Source of the DNA: Piezodorus guildinii
Lineage: Eukaryota > Arthropoda > Insecta > Hemiptera > Pentatomidae
Length of the DNA: 64,000 nt
NCBI GenBank assembly: GCA_023052935.1
Contig: CM041294.1
Coordinates: 10,650,414-10,714,413, forward strand
Direction: 5' to 3'
A model generated the notes under the pieces. It had not been told where the DNA came from, searched no databases, and saw only the letters and a list, made by a program, of their open reading frames with translations. The translations under genes and the position numbers were made by a program. Below, piece after piece: positions 1 to 10,073 of this stretch; position 1 is the stretch's first letter, and each line of letters begins with the position of its first letter.

Positions 1-780
1 ATGTTTTCTGATAAACTACTGGCTAAGTAGGTCTTACTAAGACACTTAAAATATTCTATCAATAAGAAAAAACAAAACAGCTATGCTAATGGCATCGGGA
101 ATTATCGACTACTATGACGCATGCGCTGTTTCAAAACGGATGTTAATCGGAGAGAAAGTGATCATTATATGCACTCAGATTCCTCCACCTTGCACAACCG
201 TGGGAGTGGTGCATCTCCACCAATCATCTCCCGTCTTAGGTCATTGGTATTTCCAAAGTCGGTCGGAAGGTAATTAGCTTGTCGTAATTTTACTTTCACA
301 GCTCTTACACTAAAAGTCACTTTTTTAAAGCTTTATTTTATTAATAACTATATTTATAAATCTATTTTATTCATCGACACATTTTTACTTCATTTTGCAA
401 AAAAAAATCGTTTTATATAAATCTAATAAAAAATATTGAAATGAAATAAATATTTTGATAATATCTTTTACTGATATTTCTGTGCTCAAAAGACGAAATG
501 GTATAAGTAACACATTCGCTTATGTTTAAAAGCTAGTTCCTTAATTTTAACATTTTACCACACCCTCAACATGAACGAATAATACTCCACAATGTTTGTT
601 ATAAACTCTTATTTCTAGAAAAAAAGACTCACACCATTTTGCCACCTGAGCACAGATTTATTACCTATAAGATCATTTCCAACATAAGTCTATAAACTCC
701 ATCATCATATAATATGTTAAACTTGTTCATAAAGATACTTTTAGCCCTAAAAAACAAAATAAAATAAACTTTAGGATCCA
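1..780. other. AT-rich sequence, no gene seen
   Basis: No open reading frame of convincing length and no recognised repeat. The short open frame around 83-277 has no recognisable domain and its codon content looks random. Short A/T homopolymers only. Confidence 0.5.
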
Positions 781-897
781 TTCTTTCTTGGCCTCAGTTG
801 ATTACGCCCAGATCATACTCATACGGCAGCTGTTTTCATCCAAATTTTGAGGAGCCATTTTACTGAGACTTATGTTTTTTTGTTAAAAAACAACATT

Positions 898-1160
898 TGT
901 TTTTGTTTACCGCACTATACTGATTCTGAAACCTTATACATATTTCTCTATCTTCAAAAATAACTGAATTACAGGCGTATTAATGAGTAAAAATTCATTT
1001 TTGTTTTTTCTTTTTTATAATTATTAGCGATTTTTTTTTGTTGAAAACACTAACACATTTTTTGTCTTTAACTTTAAAAATAACCGAGTTATTGAATTTA
1101 ATCACTTTTAACCGGCCGCCATTTTAAGCATAACCAGCTCATATCCACGTTTAGGAGTTA
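898..1160. repeat. Dispersed AT-rich repeat, shared with 35585-35775
   Basis: The stretch around 'tctatcttcaaaaataactga' recurs with moderate divergence at 35630-35655 and again near 35745. In both places the unit appears as two diverged tandem halves ending in a 'gagttat' or 'gaattac' type motif. The class of the repeat is unknown; no coding sequence is seen. Confidence 0.45.
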
Positions 1161-1267
1161 GGATAATCCTTCCATGCCCTAGTATTTTTGAGACGAATTA
1201 AAAAAAAAATGGTCCATTAGTTTCAGAGAAATGCCTCGGACGGCGGACTCACGGATTTTTTTATTCT

Positions 1268-1556
1268 TTGTTTGTTGTTTGTTTATTTATTTAACGTCAC
1301 TTTCTGCTGCTATAGCTAATCGGACGATGCCACAATGGGGGTCCTAAATTTTGCCTATCCAGGTTTTCCTAGGATAGGAATCTTTAACAAGTACCTGACA
1401 TCGCGGAGGCTCGGAACCACCTTTTAACGTTCCCTCCGAAGGACAGCATAACTAACGATTTTTTACTCCCATTAAAAAATGCTAGGACCACCGGCGGGTT
1501 GTAATGGCCTTTGGCATTAGAGGCTGTTCTAGCTACCCAGCTACAAGTGATCCCGT
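1268..1556 (-). mobile_element. SINE family A copy, near full length
   Basis: Read on the minus strand this is a ~285 bp tRNA-derived SINE: a head 'gggatcacttgtagctgggt', an A-box-like element, a degenerate B box, then a body ending in a TTAAATAAATAAACAAAC-type tail. The plus strand therefore begins with the tail. A probable ~10-bp TSD (ttttttattc) is visible on both sides, although the A/T-rich site makes its exact length uncertain. The B box (ggttgtaatggcc on the complement) is degraded, so this copy is probably inactive. Confidence 0.8.
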
Positions 1557-1794
1557 TTTTTATTCGTTATTTCGGTTCTGCGTTTCTTTATTCTTAAGCC
1601 ATTGAATTTGTAGAGAGAGGGGAGAGGAGTATTTTTTATAAATTAGATATGCCCATTATTGAAAATAATAAAACAATCAATTAAAATGGTCCAATAATAT
1701 TTTTTTGTATAATTGCCTAGAGTGAATATGGTACATTTTCGAAATCAACGTTTTCAGTACAGGCAGTAAGGAAAAATAAAAAAAAAGTAGCTCT

Positions 1795-2005
1795 TATACC
1801 AGAGAAGATCCTTGAGCCCAGTTCTCGCCGAGATTCGTACCGTCCTTCTAGACCAACGGCCCCCCATCAGACCAAGAGATCGTCAGCTCTAGATCAAGCT
1901 CAGCCGTTTAAAGTTTTTCTCTCAATTTTGAGGCACGCACTTTATAGAGAGCCTCCATATCCCTGAGCTTCTCCTCGGCTCAAATAGCAGAACAATAATA
2001 ATAAT
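1795..2005 (-). mobile_element. SINE family C-like remnant
   Basis: The plus strand shows the reversed body typical of family C ('cagccgttt...caattttgaggcacgcactttatagagagcctccatatcc'), matching the complement of 18910-19200 and similar stretches at 15150-15310 and 49858-49995. It is followed by a short (AAT)n run. The head region (near 1795-1860) is diverged and no TSD could be identified. Confidence 0.45.
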
Positions 2006-2093
2006 AATATTCCTACCGGGTCCCAAGGTGCCATGTAGATACCACCTAATGCTGCCGACACAGATTTGTCAAATGATTAGACAACAAGACTTA

Positions 2094-2340
2094 AAATAAT
2101 CCTCCCATCGACGGTTCGGCCTACCTCACGGACGCCTACCAGTGGGTTCAGCGCATACTCATTTTTCGGAGTTCGTTCTTAGCCGAGCCCAAGAACTTTA
2201 CACGCCCATTTGAGACTTTGCGATGTTCTCAACTCAATTATATCCACAGGGTACAAGCTCCACAATTCCGCGTTGTGCAATCTTCTAGGTTTCCTCAGAG
2301 GCCTCATCCCTTTTAAGACAAAATATTTTGCGCAGTACCA
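2094..2340 (-). pseudogene. RTE-type reverse transcriptase 3' module, decayed
   Basis: Complement of the conserved 3' coding module seen intact at 56733-57450: it retains the stretch for 'hNAELrsLYPvdIIEL' and the 'RRLKWA' motif, then the RP-K-R-W-D region in another frame. Frameshifts separate the pieces, both ends are missing, and no (ATT)n tail is seen. It is a non-functional remnant of the C-terminal part of an RTE-like polymerase. Confidence 0.7.
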
Positions 2341-3064
2341 AATTATCGCACACCTTAATGCCCTGTGCGCCCTGCCACAGCTAGGTGTATTCGTATTCGG
2401 AATCCGGAGAACAGACAGAACCCACTCCATAATAATAAAGATCTTAATTTAGTAGCTACTAATGAAGAATTTACAGTAAAATAATAAGGGATTATTGCAA
2501 GATGATGAGCGAACTGAACTGGTCCGAAGCGTGTCATGTCAATCCTAGAGACGACATGCTCCCATTTAAGGAAGTCGATACGGAGTTGCAAAAGCTCTAG
2601 CTCAATCAGTCATTAATATCACATTTTTCCATCTTAGGCGAGAGATTTAATATCTTGTCTTACTGTTAAATCATCCTAGCACGGCTTGTCAGTGGTTGGT
2701 TACATAATAGGTTCCACATATCATCTTTAACATTTTTACTTTCTCTATTAATATTTTTTATATTTCTTATAGATATTAGATATCTAGATGGTAACAGCAA
2801 CATTAATGTCCATTGCATTTTACTCTTCCTTGAGATTTCCTTCATAAACGACTTGACTAGGCACAAACTTCACATCCAACAATTATCTGAATGTAAACCT
2901 CTTTATATTTTTATATACATACATATTACCACGTCATCAATAAAGTGTTTGAAAAGATAATAATGAATTAGGAGCATCTAATTTGATAATTCGATTTGTG
3001 TATATGTATGATTCAGTTCAAAACCATTTAATAATTAATTGAATTAACTATAAAAATTTTTTTT

Positions 3065-3345
3065 TTTTAAGTTTAAAGCTTTATGGTACAAATCGGACGA
3101 TGCTACAGTGGGATTAATAAATTTTGCCTATCCAGGTTTAATTAGGATATGGATCTTAAACGAGTACCTGACATTGCACAGGTTCGGAACCGCCATTCAC
3201 GTCTCCCCCGAAGGACGGTATAAGCAAGGGTATTTTCCTCTGTTTAGAAATTCATAAGCCCATTAACGGGTTTGAACCTGCGACCATGGGAATGGAAGAC
3301 TGTTATGATAGGTACTGCACCACAGGTGACCTAACCCCTATGAAG
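3065..3345 (-). mobile_element. SINE family A copy, diverged
   Basis: On the minus strand it begins at 'aggtcacctgtggtgcagta', retains a B-box-like 'gggtttgaacctgc' complement and the body motif 'cctggataggcaaaa', and ends near 'gattt' with most of the AAAT/AAAC tail lost. It is older than the copies at 60467 and 61366, judging by indels. No TSD recognised. Confidence 0.75.
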
Positions 3346-4046
3346 TGATCATGGACATAACAAAAGGGGATAATCATATCAGACTAATATTGTAATACTG
3401 CTCTCACCAATATTTTTAAGATTGCCTTTGCACCGAGATAGTCTTATGGTGTTGGATCGAATCTAGCCTCTTCGGGTTCAGATCCCTTGGCTTCTCTAAA
3501 TTAAAAATTAATTATAAATAACAACTATATCCTTTAGAGGTCGAATTATCCCGAACACAGCTTTGCGCATCAAGACGGTTTGGGGAACATCAGCTTTACA
3601 CCAATAGTTATTTTTGGGGTACTGCGATGAACAGAAAAGTGAGTATGTAGTGATTTTGTGACTAGCGTAGCTCTGCAAACTAGAGTTAATAATGGTAATA
3701 ATAGTTTGTTATTATGAATTTATGATTTATATAAATAAAGTTGGGAACAGCTTTGACATCAAAGTTGAATCGGATAAAGACAGTTACAAGGTGCTAAAGT
3801 AGGACAATCACTTTTCCAGTTCTTATTTTACGCATAATTCAATGATTGCTAGATTTTTTTTTTTTTTACCTGAAATTACTTAACAGGAAGTAGAGTGTGT
3901 AATGTATTTTATTATATTGAATTATTAAGTGTTCATGCTATACTGATATAGCAATAAATTTAATTTGATTATTAATGATATTTTGTTTGTTATTTTCAAG
4001 TATGAGCCACTTCCTCAAGACAAAACAATTCACCTTTTACTAATTC
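3340..4046. other. AT-rich spacer with a tRNA-like patch
   Basis: Around 3425-3490 there is a tRNA-like patch with a B-box-like 'gggttcagatccc' preceded by an A-box-like 'gatagtcttatggtgttgg', possibly the head of another decayed SINE. The remainder shows no gene or clear repeat. Confidence 0.35.
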
Positions 4047-4437
4047 GATAAATATTAGGCCGTTCTACAAAAGAAATCTTGGATAATATTTTAATATTAA
4101 AAATTAATTTTTTATTATAATAATAATATATATATATAATATATATTATATATATATATATATATAAAACGTCTTATAGGTGTTTTCATGCGCGACTGTT
4201 GAGAACACCTATAAGACGGCCGAAAACTGTTTGAAAAGTATTTTTGAAAAATAATATTCTTACAAAAATTATGACGACGCTGCTGAAAAGCAGTCAAATG
4301 AATTGATGTGTAACATGGATATGCATGAAGCTTGAGAATGGCCCTAGAGGCTGAAACGTTGCAATGACTGGAAATTAAATAAATTGTTTAAAAAAATATA
4401 TCCAAGATTTCTTTTGTAGAACGGCCTAATATTTATC
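4047..4437. mobile_element. Penelope-like terminal palindrome bounded by perfect 39-bp inverted repeats
   Basis: Positions 4047-4085 and 4399-4437 are exact reverse complements (39 of 39). The interval holds a (TA)n tract (about 4124-4167), a hairpin of complementary 'cttataggtgtt' and 'aacacctataag' strings (about 4170-4217), and on the plus strand at 4331-4357 a hammerhead-like core: CTTGAGAA, a short GCC/GGC stem, then GAAACG. Such 'gaaacgt' cores in inverted terminal repeats are characteristic of Penelope-like elements (known family feature). No polymerase coding is visible. Class assignment is inference. Confidence 0.55.
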
Positions 4438-4814
4438 AAACAAATATTCAACCAAAAGAACATTTACGACAATGATGAGAAAATTCATCTTTTACGTTTC
4501 AAGTTCAACCTAAAATAGAATTTAAACGCCTTTTTACAGAAACTATAAATGTTTTTATAATAATTTTAACTTCAGCATAAAAGCAAGGAAATATTATAGA
4601 AGAAGAAATATTTTGGTCATAACGCAAAAAGTATATATTTTATGACAAATAAATTTAGAATTCGGCTAAAATCATGAGAACGGTAGTAGATTTCCATACA
4701 AGAAAAATCTTTTAAATTGTTTTCGCAAAGGGTTCACTTTGAAAAAAGAAATTCATTATTTCAGTTTATTACTTTCAAAGTTTAATGTTTTAAATCATAA
4801 GAAAATTGACTATC

Positions 4815-4816
<2 letters not shown>

Positions 4817-4887
<71 letters not shown>
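4817..4887. repeat. (TA)n microsatellite
   Basis: About 34 uninterrupted TA units immediately left of the Penelope-like palindrome. Similar tracts occur beside the homologous arm at 38538-38617 and 38862-38918. Confidence 0.95.
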
Positions 4888-4891
<4 letters not shown>

Positions 4892-5260
4892 GTTTGAAAT
4901 AATTCTGGTTTTAGGTCATTAAACTATCACTCCTTAATTTTCTTTATTTGGACGTTTCGATCCTCCGCCTATGTATATACATAGGATCCTTTTCAACACA
5001 AAGAATTTCCTTGAGCACCGGCACACCACTCAGGCTAACTTGGTGCCACTGACACTACAACAATAAATGTGCCCTGTAGTTAGCCTGAGTGGTGTGCCGG
5101 TTCTCAATGAAATTCTTTGTGTTGAAAAGGATCCTATGTGTATACATAGGCGGAGGATCGAAACGTCCAAATAAAGAAAATTAAGGAGTGATAGTTTAAT
5201 GACCTAAAACCCGAATTATTTCAAACAAAATTATAATATAAAAGGGCCGATGAATTAATT
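4888..5260. mobile_element. Penelope-like inverted terminal repeat palindrome
   Basis: Two ~150 bp arms (about 4888-5040 and 5081-5235) are near-perfect reverse complements around a ~40 bp centre. Each arm carries a hammerhead-like core: minus strand at 4954-4996 and plus strand at 5121-5165, reading TTGAAAA, a GGATCC/GGATC stem with a long extended loop, then CGAAACGTC. One homologous single arm lies at 38620-38830. The arrangement resembles inverted pLTRs of Penelope-like retroelements (established for the class). No coding sequence is present between the arms. Confidence 0.65.
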
Positions 5261-5340
5261 TATTGTTTTGTTTATTTGCCAACTTTTTATTTATCTCAAT
5301 TATAGGTTGATGTTTTGATTTTTTTTTATATTTATTATTA

Positions 5341-5345
<5 letters not shown>

Positions 5346-5399
<54 letters not shown>
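5346..5399. repeat. (TA)n microsatellite
   Basis: About 27 uninterrupted TA units. Confidence 0.95.
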
Positions 5400-5401
<2 letters not shown>

Positions 5402-6144
5402 TTTCTTTGTATCTATTATTTCATTTATTTGTGTTTATCTCAATTATAGGTTGTTGTTTGTTTTTTATTTTGTAAATTATTATATATTATATTTTATTTA
5501 ATTTGACTTTATCATTGTATACTGTATATACTGTGTGAATGGGATCTTATATCACTATTACTAATGTTCATATAGAAACAAATTGTAATATATCTGGATA
5601 AATAAAAAAAAATTCTTAAAATATTCCGTAGATAAATACAGGAATGATTTCCGAAATACAAGCGATTCATCCACCCATAAAACCTCTTAGAAGACTTTGA
5701 AATGGCTATAAATGTGATGGAATGGATTAGATATTTCTCAACACTCGCATACAGTAATATTGAGCAATGCTCCCTCACACACTCCACTGTACAAGACATC
5801 ACTACCATTAGGACGAAGACCTCAGTGTAGCCCTGCTTTCTCTATAACTAGGACGATACCTTCACTCTTGGCGTGAGCTAGGATGGCAATATATTGCCAA
5901 TCTATTCGCATCTCACATAATTTATATTCCTGTGTGTTTAGCTCCAAGTGAAAGTCACAATTCTTTGCAATTCGGGATCAATCTCTAAGCATGTGAAACT
6001 AAGTTTATTAATGTATTGGCTGCTCATGAAATGAGCTTAAATTGTTTATGAACTAAGCGAATTTTGAGTATTTTGAATATATCAGTAAATATTTAAAAAT
6101 TTGGTCATAATTCCTTCATCTTAATAATTTTACCATACGGGGAA
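5400..6144. other. Intergenic sequence, no gene seen
   Basis: Contains 'aatttgactttatcattg...aaattgtaatatatctggataaataaaaaa' near 5500-5610, which resembles a minus-to-plus LINE 3' UTR with an A-rich tail but has no coding support. The minus-strand open frame around 5512-5808 has no recognisable domain. Confidence 0.35.
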
Positions 6145-6238
6145 AAAATCTAGTGCGCGCAACACACGAATTTCACTTACCTCCGTTATTTATATCAACT
6201 TGAGAATTTTCAAACAAATTTAGAAACGAAAATAAATA

Positions 6239-8425
6239 TAGCTTTTTTCAGTCAAATACATAATTTTTTCAGTCAAATTCATAATTTTTTCAGTCAAATT
6301 CATAATTTTTTTAGTCAAATTCATAATTTATTCAGTCAAATTCATAATTTTTTCAGTCAAATTCATAATTTTTTCAATCGAATTCATAATTTTATCAGTC
6401 AAATTCATAATTTTTTCAGTCAAATTCATAAATTTTTCAGTCAAATTCATAATTTTTTCAGGCAAATTCATAATTTTTTCAGACAAATTCATAATTTTTT
6501 CAGGCAAATTCATAATTTTTTCAGGCAAATTCATAATTTTTTTCAGTCAAGTTCATAATTTTTTCAGTCAAATTCATAATTTTTTTTCAGTCAAATTCAT
6601 AATTTATTCAGTCAAATTCATAATTTATTAAGTCAAATTCATAATTTTTTCAGTCAAATTCATAATTTTTTCAATCGAATTCATAATTTTTTCAGTCAAA
6701 TTCATAATTTTTTCAGTCAAATTCATAAATTTTTCAGTCAAATTCATAATTTTTTCAGGCAAATTCATAATTTTTTCAGGCAAATTCATAATTTTTTCAG
6801 TCAAATTCATAATTTTTTTTCAGTCAAATTCATAATTTTTTCAGTCAAATTCATAATTTTTTTCAGTCAAATTCATAATTTTTTCAGTCAAATTCATAAT
6901 TTTTTCAGTCAAATTCATAATTTATTAAGTCAAATTCATAATTTTTTCAATCGAATTCATAATTTTTTCAGTCAAATTCATAATTTTTTCAGTCAAATTC
7001 ATAAATTTTTCAGTCAAATTCATAATTTTTTCAGGCAAATTCATAATTTTTTCAGTCAAATTCATAAATTTTTCAGTCAAATTCATAATTTTTTCAGGCA
7101 AATTCATAATTTTTTCAGGCAAATTCATAATTTTTTCAGGCAAATTCATAATTTTTTCAGGCAAATTCATAATTTTTTTCAGTCAAATTCATAATTTATT
7201 CAGTCAAATTCATAATTTTTTCAGGCAAATTCATAATTTTTTCAGGCAAATTCATAATTTTTTCAGGCAAATTCATAATTTTTTTCAGTCAAATTCATAA
7301 TTTATTCAGTCAAATTCATAATTTTTTCAGGCAAATTCATAATTTTTTCAGGCAAATTCATAATTTTTTCAGGCAAATTCATAATTTTTTCAGTCAAATT
7401 CATAATTTTTTCAGTCAAATTCATAATTTTTTTCAGTCAAGTTCATAATTTTTTCAGTCAAATTCATAATTTTTTCAGTCAAATTCATAATTTATTCAGT
7501 CAAATTCATAATTTTTTCAGTCAAATTCATAATTTTTTCAATCGAATTCATAATTTTATCAGTCAAATTCATAATTTTTCAGTCAAATTCATAAATTTTT
7601 CAGTCAAATTCATAATTTTTTCAGGCAAATTCATAATTTTTTCAGGCAAATTCATAATTTTTTCAGGCAAATTCATAATTTTTTCAGTCAAATTCATAAA
7701 TTTTTCAGTCAAATTCATAATTTTTTCAGGCAAATTCATAATTTTTTCAGGCAAATTCATAATTTTTTCAGTCAAATTCATAATTTTTTTTCAGTCAAAT
7801 TCATAATTTTTTCAGTCAAATTCATAATTTTTTTCAGTCAAATTCATAATTTTTTCAGTCAAATTCATAATTTTTTCAGTCAAATTCATAATTTATTAAG
7901 TCAAATTCATAATTTTTTCAGTCAAATTCATAATTTTTTCAATCGAATTCATAATTTTTTTCAGTCAAATTCATAATTTATTCAGTCAAATTCATAATTT
8001 TTTCAGTCAAATTCATAATTTTTTTCAGTCAAATTCATAATTTATTCAGTCAAATTCATATTTTTTCAGTCAAATTCATAATTTTTTCAATCGAATTCAT
8101 AATTTTTTCAGTCAAATTCATAATTTTTTCAGTCAAATTCATAAATTTTTCAGTCAAATTCATAATTTTTTCAGGCAAATTCATAATTTTTTCAGGCAAA
8201 TTCATAATTTTTTCAGGCAAATTCATAATTTTTTCAGTCAAATTCATAATTTTTTTTCAGTCAAATTCATAATTTTTTCAATCGAATTCATAATTTTTTC
8301 AGTCAAATTCATAATTTTTTTTCAGTCAAGTTCATAATTTTTTCAGTCAAATTCATAATTTTTTTCAGTCAAATTCATAATTTTTTCAATCAAATTCATA
8401 ATTTTTTCAGTCAATTTCATAATTT
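6239..8425 (-). repeat. 21-bp satellite array, ~104 units
   Basis: Unit 'cagtcaaattcataatttttt' repeated head to tail. Variants are not random: 'caggc', 'caatcg', 'ttattc' and 'aaattt' forms recur in the same order at roughly 280-300 bp and ~550-590 bp spacing (the 'caatcg' variant near 6375, 6674, 6952, 7540, 7933, 8092, 8280), showing higher-order repeat structure. Because 21 is a multiple of three, the minus strand reads as repeated M-N-L-(T/P)-E-K-I open frames; this is a consequence of the unit and I do not consider it a protein. Confidence 0.95.
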
Positions 8426-8733
8426 CTTGTACCCATTTTATACAGTCAATTTAATGAGGTTTTTCTACCAAGAACATAACATTTTTATTAAATCTTGTTG
8501 TGTTTTATCAATTTAATGTCACTTTATGTTACTGTGCTTAATCCGACGGTGCAGCGAGAGTCTTAAGTTTTGCCTATCCAGGTTTACTTAAGATAGGGAT
8601 CTTTTACGAGTTCCACTTTTTAAATCTTTTAAGAGTCACCTGTGGCGCACAAATTTAGGGCGATCGGCTGGTTTTGGACTTGCGACCTTAAGAATAGAAG
8701 GCTGTTATGCTAGCCACTACTCCACAGGTGACC
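8423..8733 (-). repeat. Left inverted arm with captured SINE A body
   Basis: Reverse complement of 9651-9962 at over 90% identity by eye. The minus strand reads a SINE head 'ggtcacctgtggagtagtgg', then a SINE A-like body ('cctggataggcaaaactta', 'cgtcggattaagcacagtaacataaagtgac') and a tail region leading into the satellite. The same subfamily appears at 20895-21225. Confidence 0.85.
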
Positions 8734-9650
8734 CTCAATGCATTCAACAAGGTGTTTGAACCCGTGACCTTGGGCATATTAATCTTTAACACCTTGCTGA
8801 ATGCATCCAGGGTCACCTGTGGAATAGTGGCTAGCATAACAGCCTCTTTTAAAGGACGAAATAACCAAGAATTTTTACTCCCTAAAAGCAAATATAGGGC
8901 CATCTGCTGGTTTTGAACTTGTGGCCTTAAGCATAGAGAGCTGTTATGGCTAGCCACTACTCCACAGGTGAACCTCTATGCATTCTAAAAGGTGTTAAGG
9001 ACTAATATGTCCAAGGTCACGGGTTCAAACCCGGCAGATTCAAACACCTTGTTGAATGCATCGAGGGTCACCTGTGGAGTAGTGGCTAGCATAACATTCT
9101 TCTATCCACTAGATAGCGAGTTCATACCTGGCAGATGGCCCTATATTTGCTTTCAGGGAGTAAAATCCATGGTTATTTCGTCCTTTAAAAGAGGCTGTTA
9201 TGGTAGCCACTACTCCACAGGTGAACCTCTATGCATTCTAAAAGGTGTTAAGGACTAATATGTCCAAGGTCACGGGTTCAAACCCGGCAGATTCAAACAC
9301 CTTGTTTACTGCATTCAAACAAGGTGTTTGAATCTGCCGGGTTTGAACCCGTGACCTTGGACATATTAGTTCTTAACACCTTTTAGAATGCATAGAGGTT
9401 CACCTGTGGAGTAGTGGCTAGCATAACATTCTTCTATCCACTAGATAGCGAGTTCGTACCTGGCAGATGGCCCTATATTTGCTTTCAGGGAGTAAAAATC
9501 CATGGTTATTTCGTCCTTTAAAAGAGGCTGTTATGGTAGCCACTACTCCACAGGTGACCCTGGATGCATTCAGCAAGGTGTTGAAAATTAATATGCCCAA
9601 GGTCACGGGTTCAAACCCGGCAGATTCAAACGCCTTGTTGAATGCACTGA
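8734..9650. repeat. Alternating Pol III box modules, nested palindrome
   Basis: Eight copies of the SINE/tRNA A-box head (cacctgtggagtagtggctagc or its complement) lie at about 8713, 8831, 8953, 9085, 9210, 9416, 9541 and 9670 (the outer two in the flanking arms). They strictly alternate minus/plus with spacings of ~118-132 bp, apart from one ~206 bp gap. B-box-like 'cacgggttcaaacccggcag' copies occur in both orientations between them. The ~206 bp gap holds the inner palindrome centred at ~9312 (arms meeting at 9304 and 9320, 15-base loop). No coding potential beyond shadows of the repeats. Confidence 0.8.
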
Positions 9651-9962
9651 GGGTCACCTGTGGAGTAGTGGCTAGCATAACAGCCTTCTATGCTTAAGGT
9701 CGCAAGTCCAAAACCAGCAGATCGCCCTAAATTTGTGCGCCACAGGTGAATTTGACTTAAAAGATTTAAAAAGTGGTATTCGTATAAGATCCCTATCTTA
9801 GGTAAACCTGGAATAGCAAAACTTAAGACTCCCGTTGCACCGTCGGATTAAGCACAGTAACATAAAGTGACATTAAATTGATAAACAACAAGATTTAATA
9901 AAAATGTTATGTTCTTGCTAGCAAAACCTCATTACATTGACTGTATTAAATGGGTACAAGAA
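9651..9962 (+). repeat. Right inverted arm with captured SINE A body
   Basis: Partner of 8423-8733. It runs from 'gggtcacctgtggagtagtg' through a SINE body to 'aaatgggtacaagaaatt', where the short right-hand satellite begins. Differences from the left arm are scattered substitutions and small indels. Confidence 0.85.
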
Positions 9963-10073
9963 ATTATGAATTTGATTGAAAAAATTATGAATTTGGTTGA
10001 AAAAATTATGAATTTTACTGAAAAAAATTATGAATTTGACTGAAAAAATTATGAATTTGACTGAAAAAAGCTA
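9959..10073 (+). repeat. Short right-hand 21-bp repeat tract, ~5 units
   Basis: Same unit as 6239-8425 in inverted orientation, ending 'tttgactgaaaaaagcta'. The arms thus differ about twenty-fold in repeat number, showing that one array expanded after the element formed (inference). Confidence 0.9.

Larger units (their letters stand above)
6239..10073. mobile_element. Satellite-bearing foldback element inserted at a TA
   Basis: Ends are TAGCTTTTTTCAG and its complement, flanked by TA at 6237-6238 and 10074-10075. Uninterrupted element X copies show the pre-insertion site without gaps ('aaataaatcgttaaagaat' near 26481, 'aaataaattattaaagaat' near 32257), supporting a 2-bp TA duplication as in Tc1/mariner-type transposition (inference). 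From outside in: 21-bp tandem repeats (6239-8425 left, 9959-10073 right), a >300 bp inverted segment containing SINE family A sequence (8423-8733 and 9651-9962), and an alternating core (8734-9650). No transposase is encoded. Confidence 0.8.

Noticed and set aside
6328..8247. Series of minus-strand open frames encoding repeated M-N-L-T/P-E-K-I heptads, like a repetitive structural protein
   Set aside because: They arise because the DNA unit is 21 bp (7 codons) and lacks stops in one frame. The frames are cut at every 1-2 base indel in T runs, there is no promoter or start context, and the array lies inside a mobile element.
6239..8425. CRISPR-like or other direct-repeat array
   Set aside because: Units are contiguous with no spacers, and the context is clearly eukaryotic and transposon-rich.
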